Of a DNA stretch of 14,370 nucleotides, positions 14,222 to 14,370 are shown piece after piece. Every line of letters starts with the position of its first letter. Position 1 is the first letter of the stretch. Both the position numbers and the translations under genes were made by a program. Below the pieces are notes generated by a model. The model was not told where the DNA came from. It saw only the letters and a program-made list of their open reading frames with translations, and did not search any database. This DNA comes from Clostridia bacterium. GTDB taxonomy: Bacteria; Bacillota; Clostridia; Christensenellales; Borkfalkiaceae. The stretch is taken from contig JAFVOV010000090.1 of NCBI GenBank assembly GCA_017505675.1, positions 1 to 14,370 of the forward strand, given 5' to 3'.

Positions 14222-14370
14222 ATGAGAAATTTGCTTGCAATCACCGATTTTTCGGTTAATGAAATTGACGCGCTTATAGAAAAAGCGCAAGATATTATTA
14301 AAAACCCCGTTAAATATCAAGATAAATGTAAGTATAAAAAACTTGCAACTTTATTTTTTGAACCGTCAAC
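14222..14370 (+). CDS. pyrB: Aspartate carbamoyltransferase catalytic chain, N-terminus only
   Basis: Condenses carbamoyl phosphate with aspartate, the second pathway step. Only 49 full codons are present before the right edge. They begin MRNLLAITDFSVNEIDALIE and end LATLFFEPS followed by AC, which must be Thr whatever the next base. FFEPST is the start of the carbamoyl-phosphate-binding motif (S-T-R-T-R) shared by aspartate and ornithine carbamoyltransferases. The N-terminal wording and the operon both favour PyrB over ArgF. AAGGAG lies six bases before the ATG and 16 bases separate it from pyrE. Its place at the downstream end of the known operon, rather than first as in Bacillus, is notable. 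Whether pyrI or carA follows cannot be seen. Confidence 0.9.
   Translation, partial: MRNLLAITDFSVNEIDALIEKAQDIIKNPVKYQDKCKYKKLATLFFEPS

Overview
The window is AT-rich bacterial DNA with compact, mostly co-directional genes. It has strong AAGGAG-type ribosome binding sites, several TTG starts, 4-7 base gene overlaps and near-consensus sigma-A promoters. The gene content (RNase J, clostridial-type SerA/SerC, TrmR plus a U32 protein, and a type 1B dihydroorotate dehydrogenase with its PyrK partner) points to a low-GC Firmicute, most likely an anaerobic member of the Clostridia. I cannot name a genus. The standard genetic code fits, because TGA acts as a stop at the ATGA overlaps.

Layout. (1) Minus strand, 1-1907: serC followed one base later by serA. 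These are the phosphoserine aminotransferase and phosphoglycerate dehydrogenase of serine synthesis, and serA runs off the left edge. (2) A 203-base divergent intergenic region carries one promoter in each direction. (3) Plus strand, 2111-5653: a tight three-gene unit of RNase J, a SAM-dependent O-methyltransferase of the TrmR type and a U32 'peptidase' of the TrhP type. The last two together fit synthesis of 5-methoxyuridine at tRNA wobble position 34. (4) 5680-6509: a stand-alone initiating sugar-phosphate transferase with its own perfect-consensus promoter. (5) 6544 to the right edge: the de novo pyrimidine operon pyrC-carB-pyrK-pyrD-pyrF-pyrE-pyrB, with pyrB cut by the edge.

The pyrimidine genes cover almost all steps to UMP. 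CarB makes carbamoyl phosphate, PyrB makes carbamoyl aspartate, PyrC closes the ring, PyrD/PyrK oxidise dihydroorotate with NAD, and PyrE and PyrF give OMP and then UMP. The small glutaminase subunit carA, often next to carB, is not in the window.

The most interesting non-coding element is the leader of the pyr operon (about 6580-6717). It holds an intrinsic terminator just before pyrC, a 9-bp alternative pairing that would dismantle it, and an upstream segment able to block that alternative. It is a complete attenuator by inspection, and I see no PyrR-binding consensus in it. It is the best candidate here for an undescribed regulatory RNA. A second genome-level signal is a marked codon-context bias: pyrimidine-ending codons favour C when the next codon begins with G.
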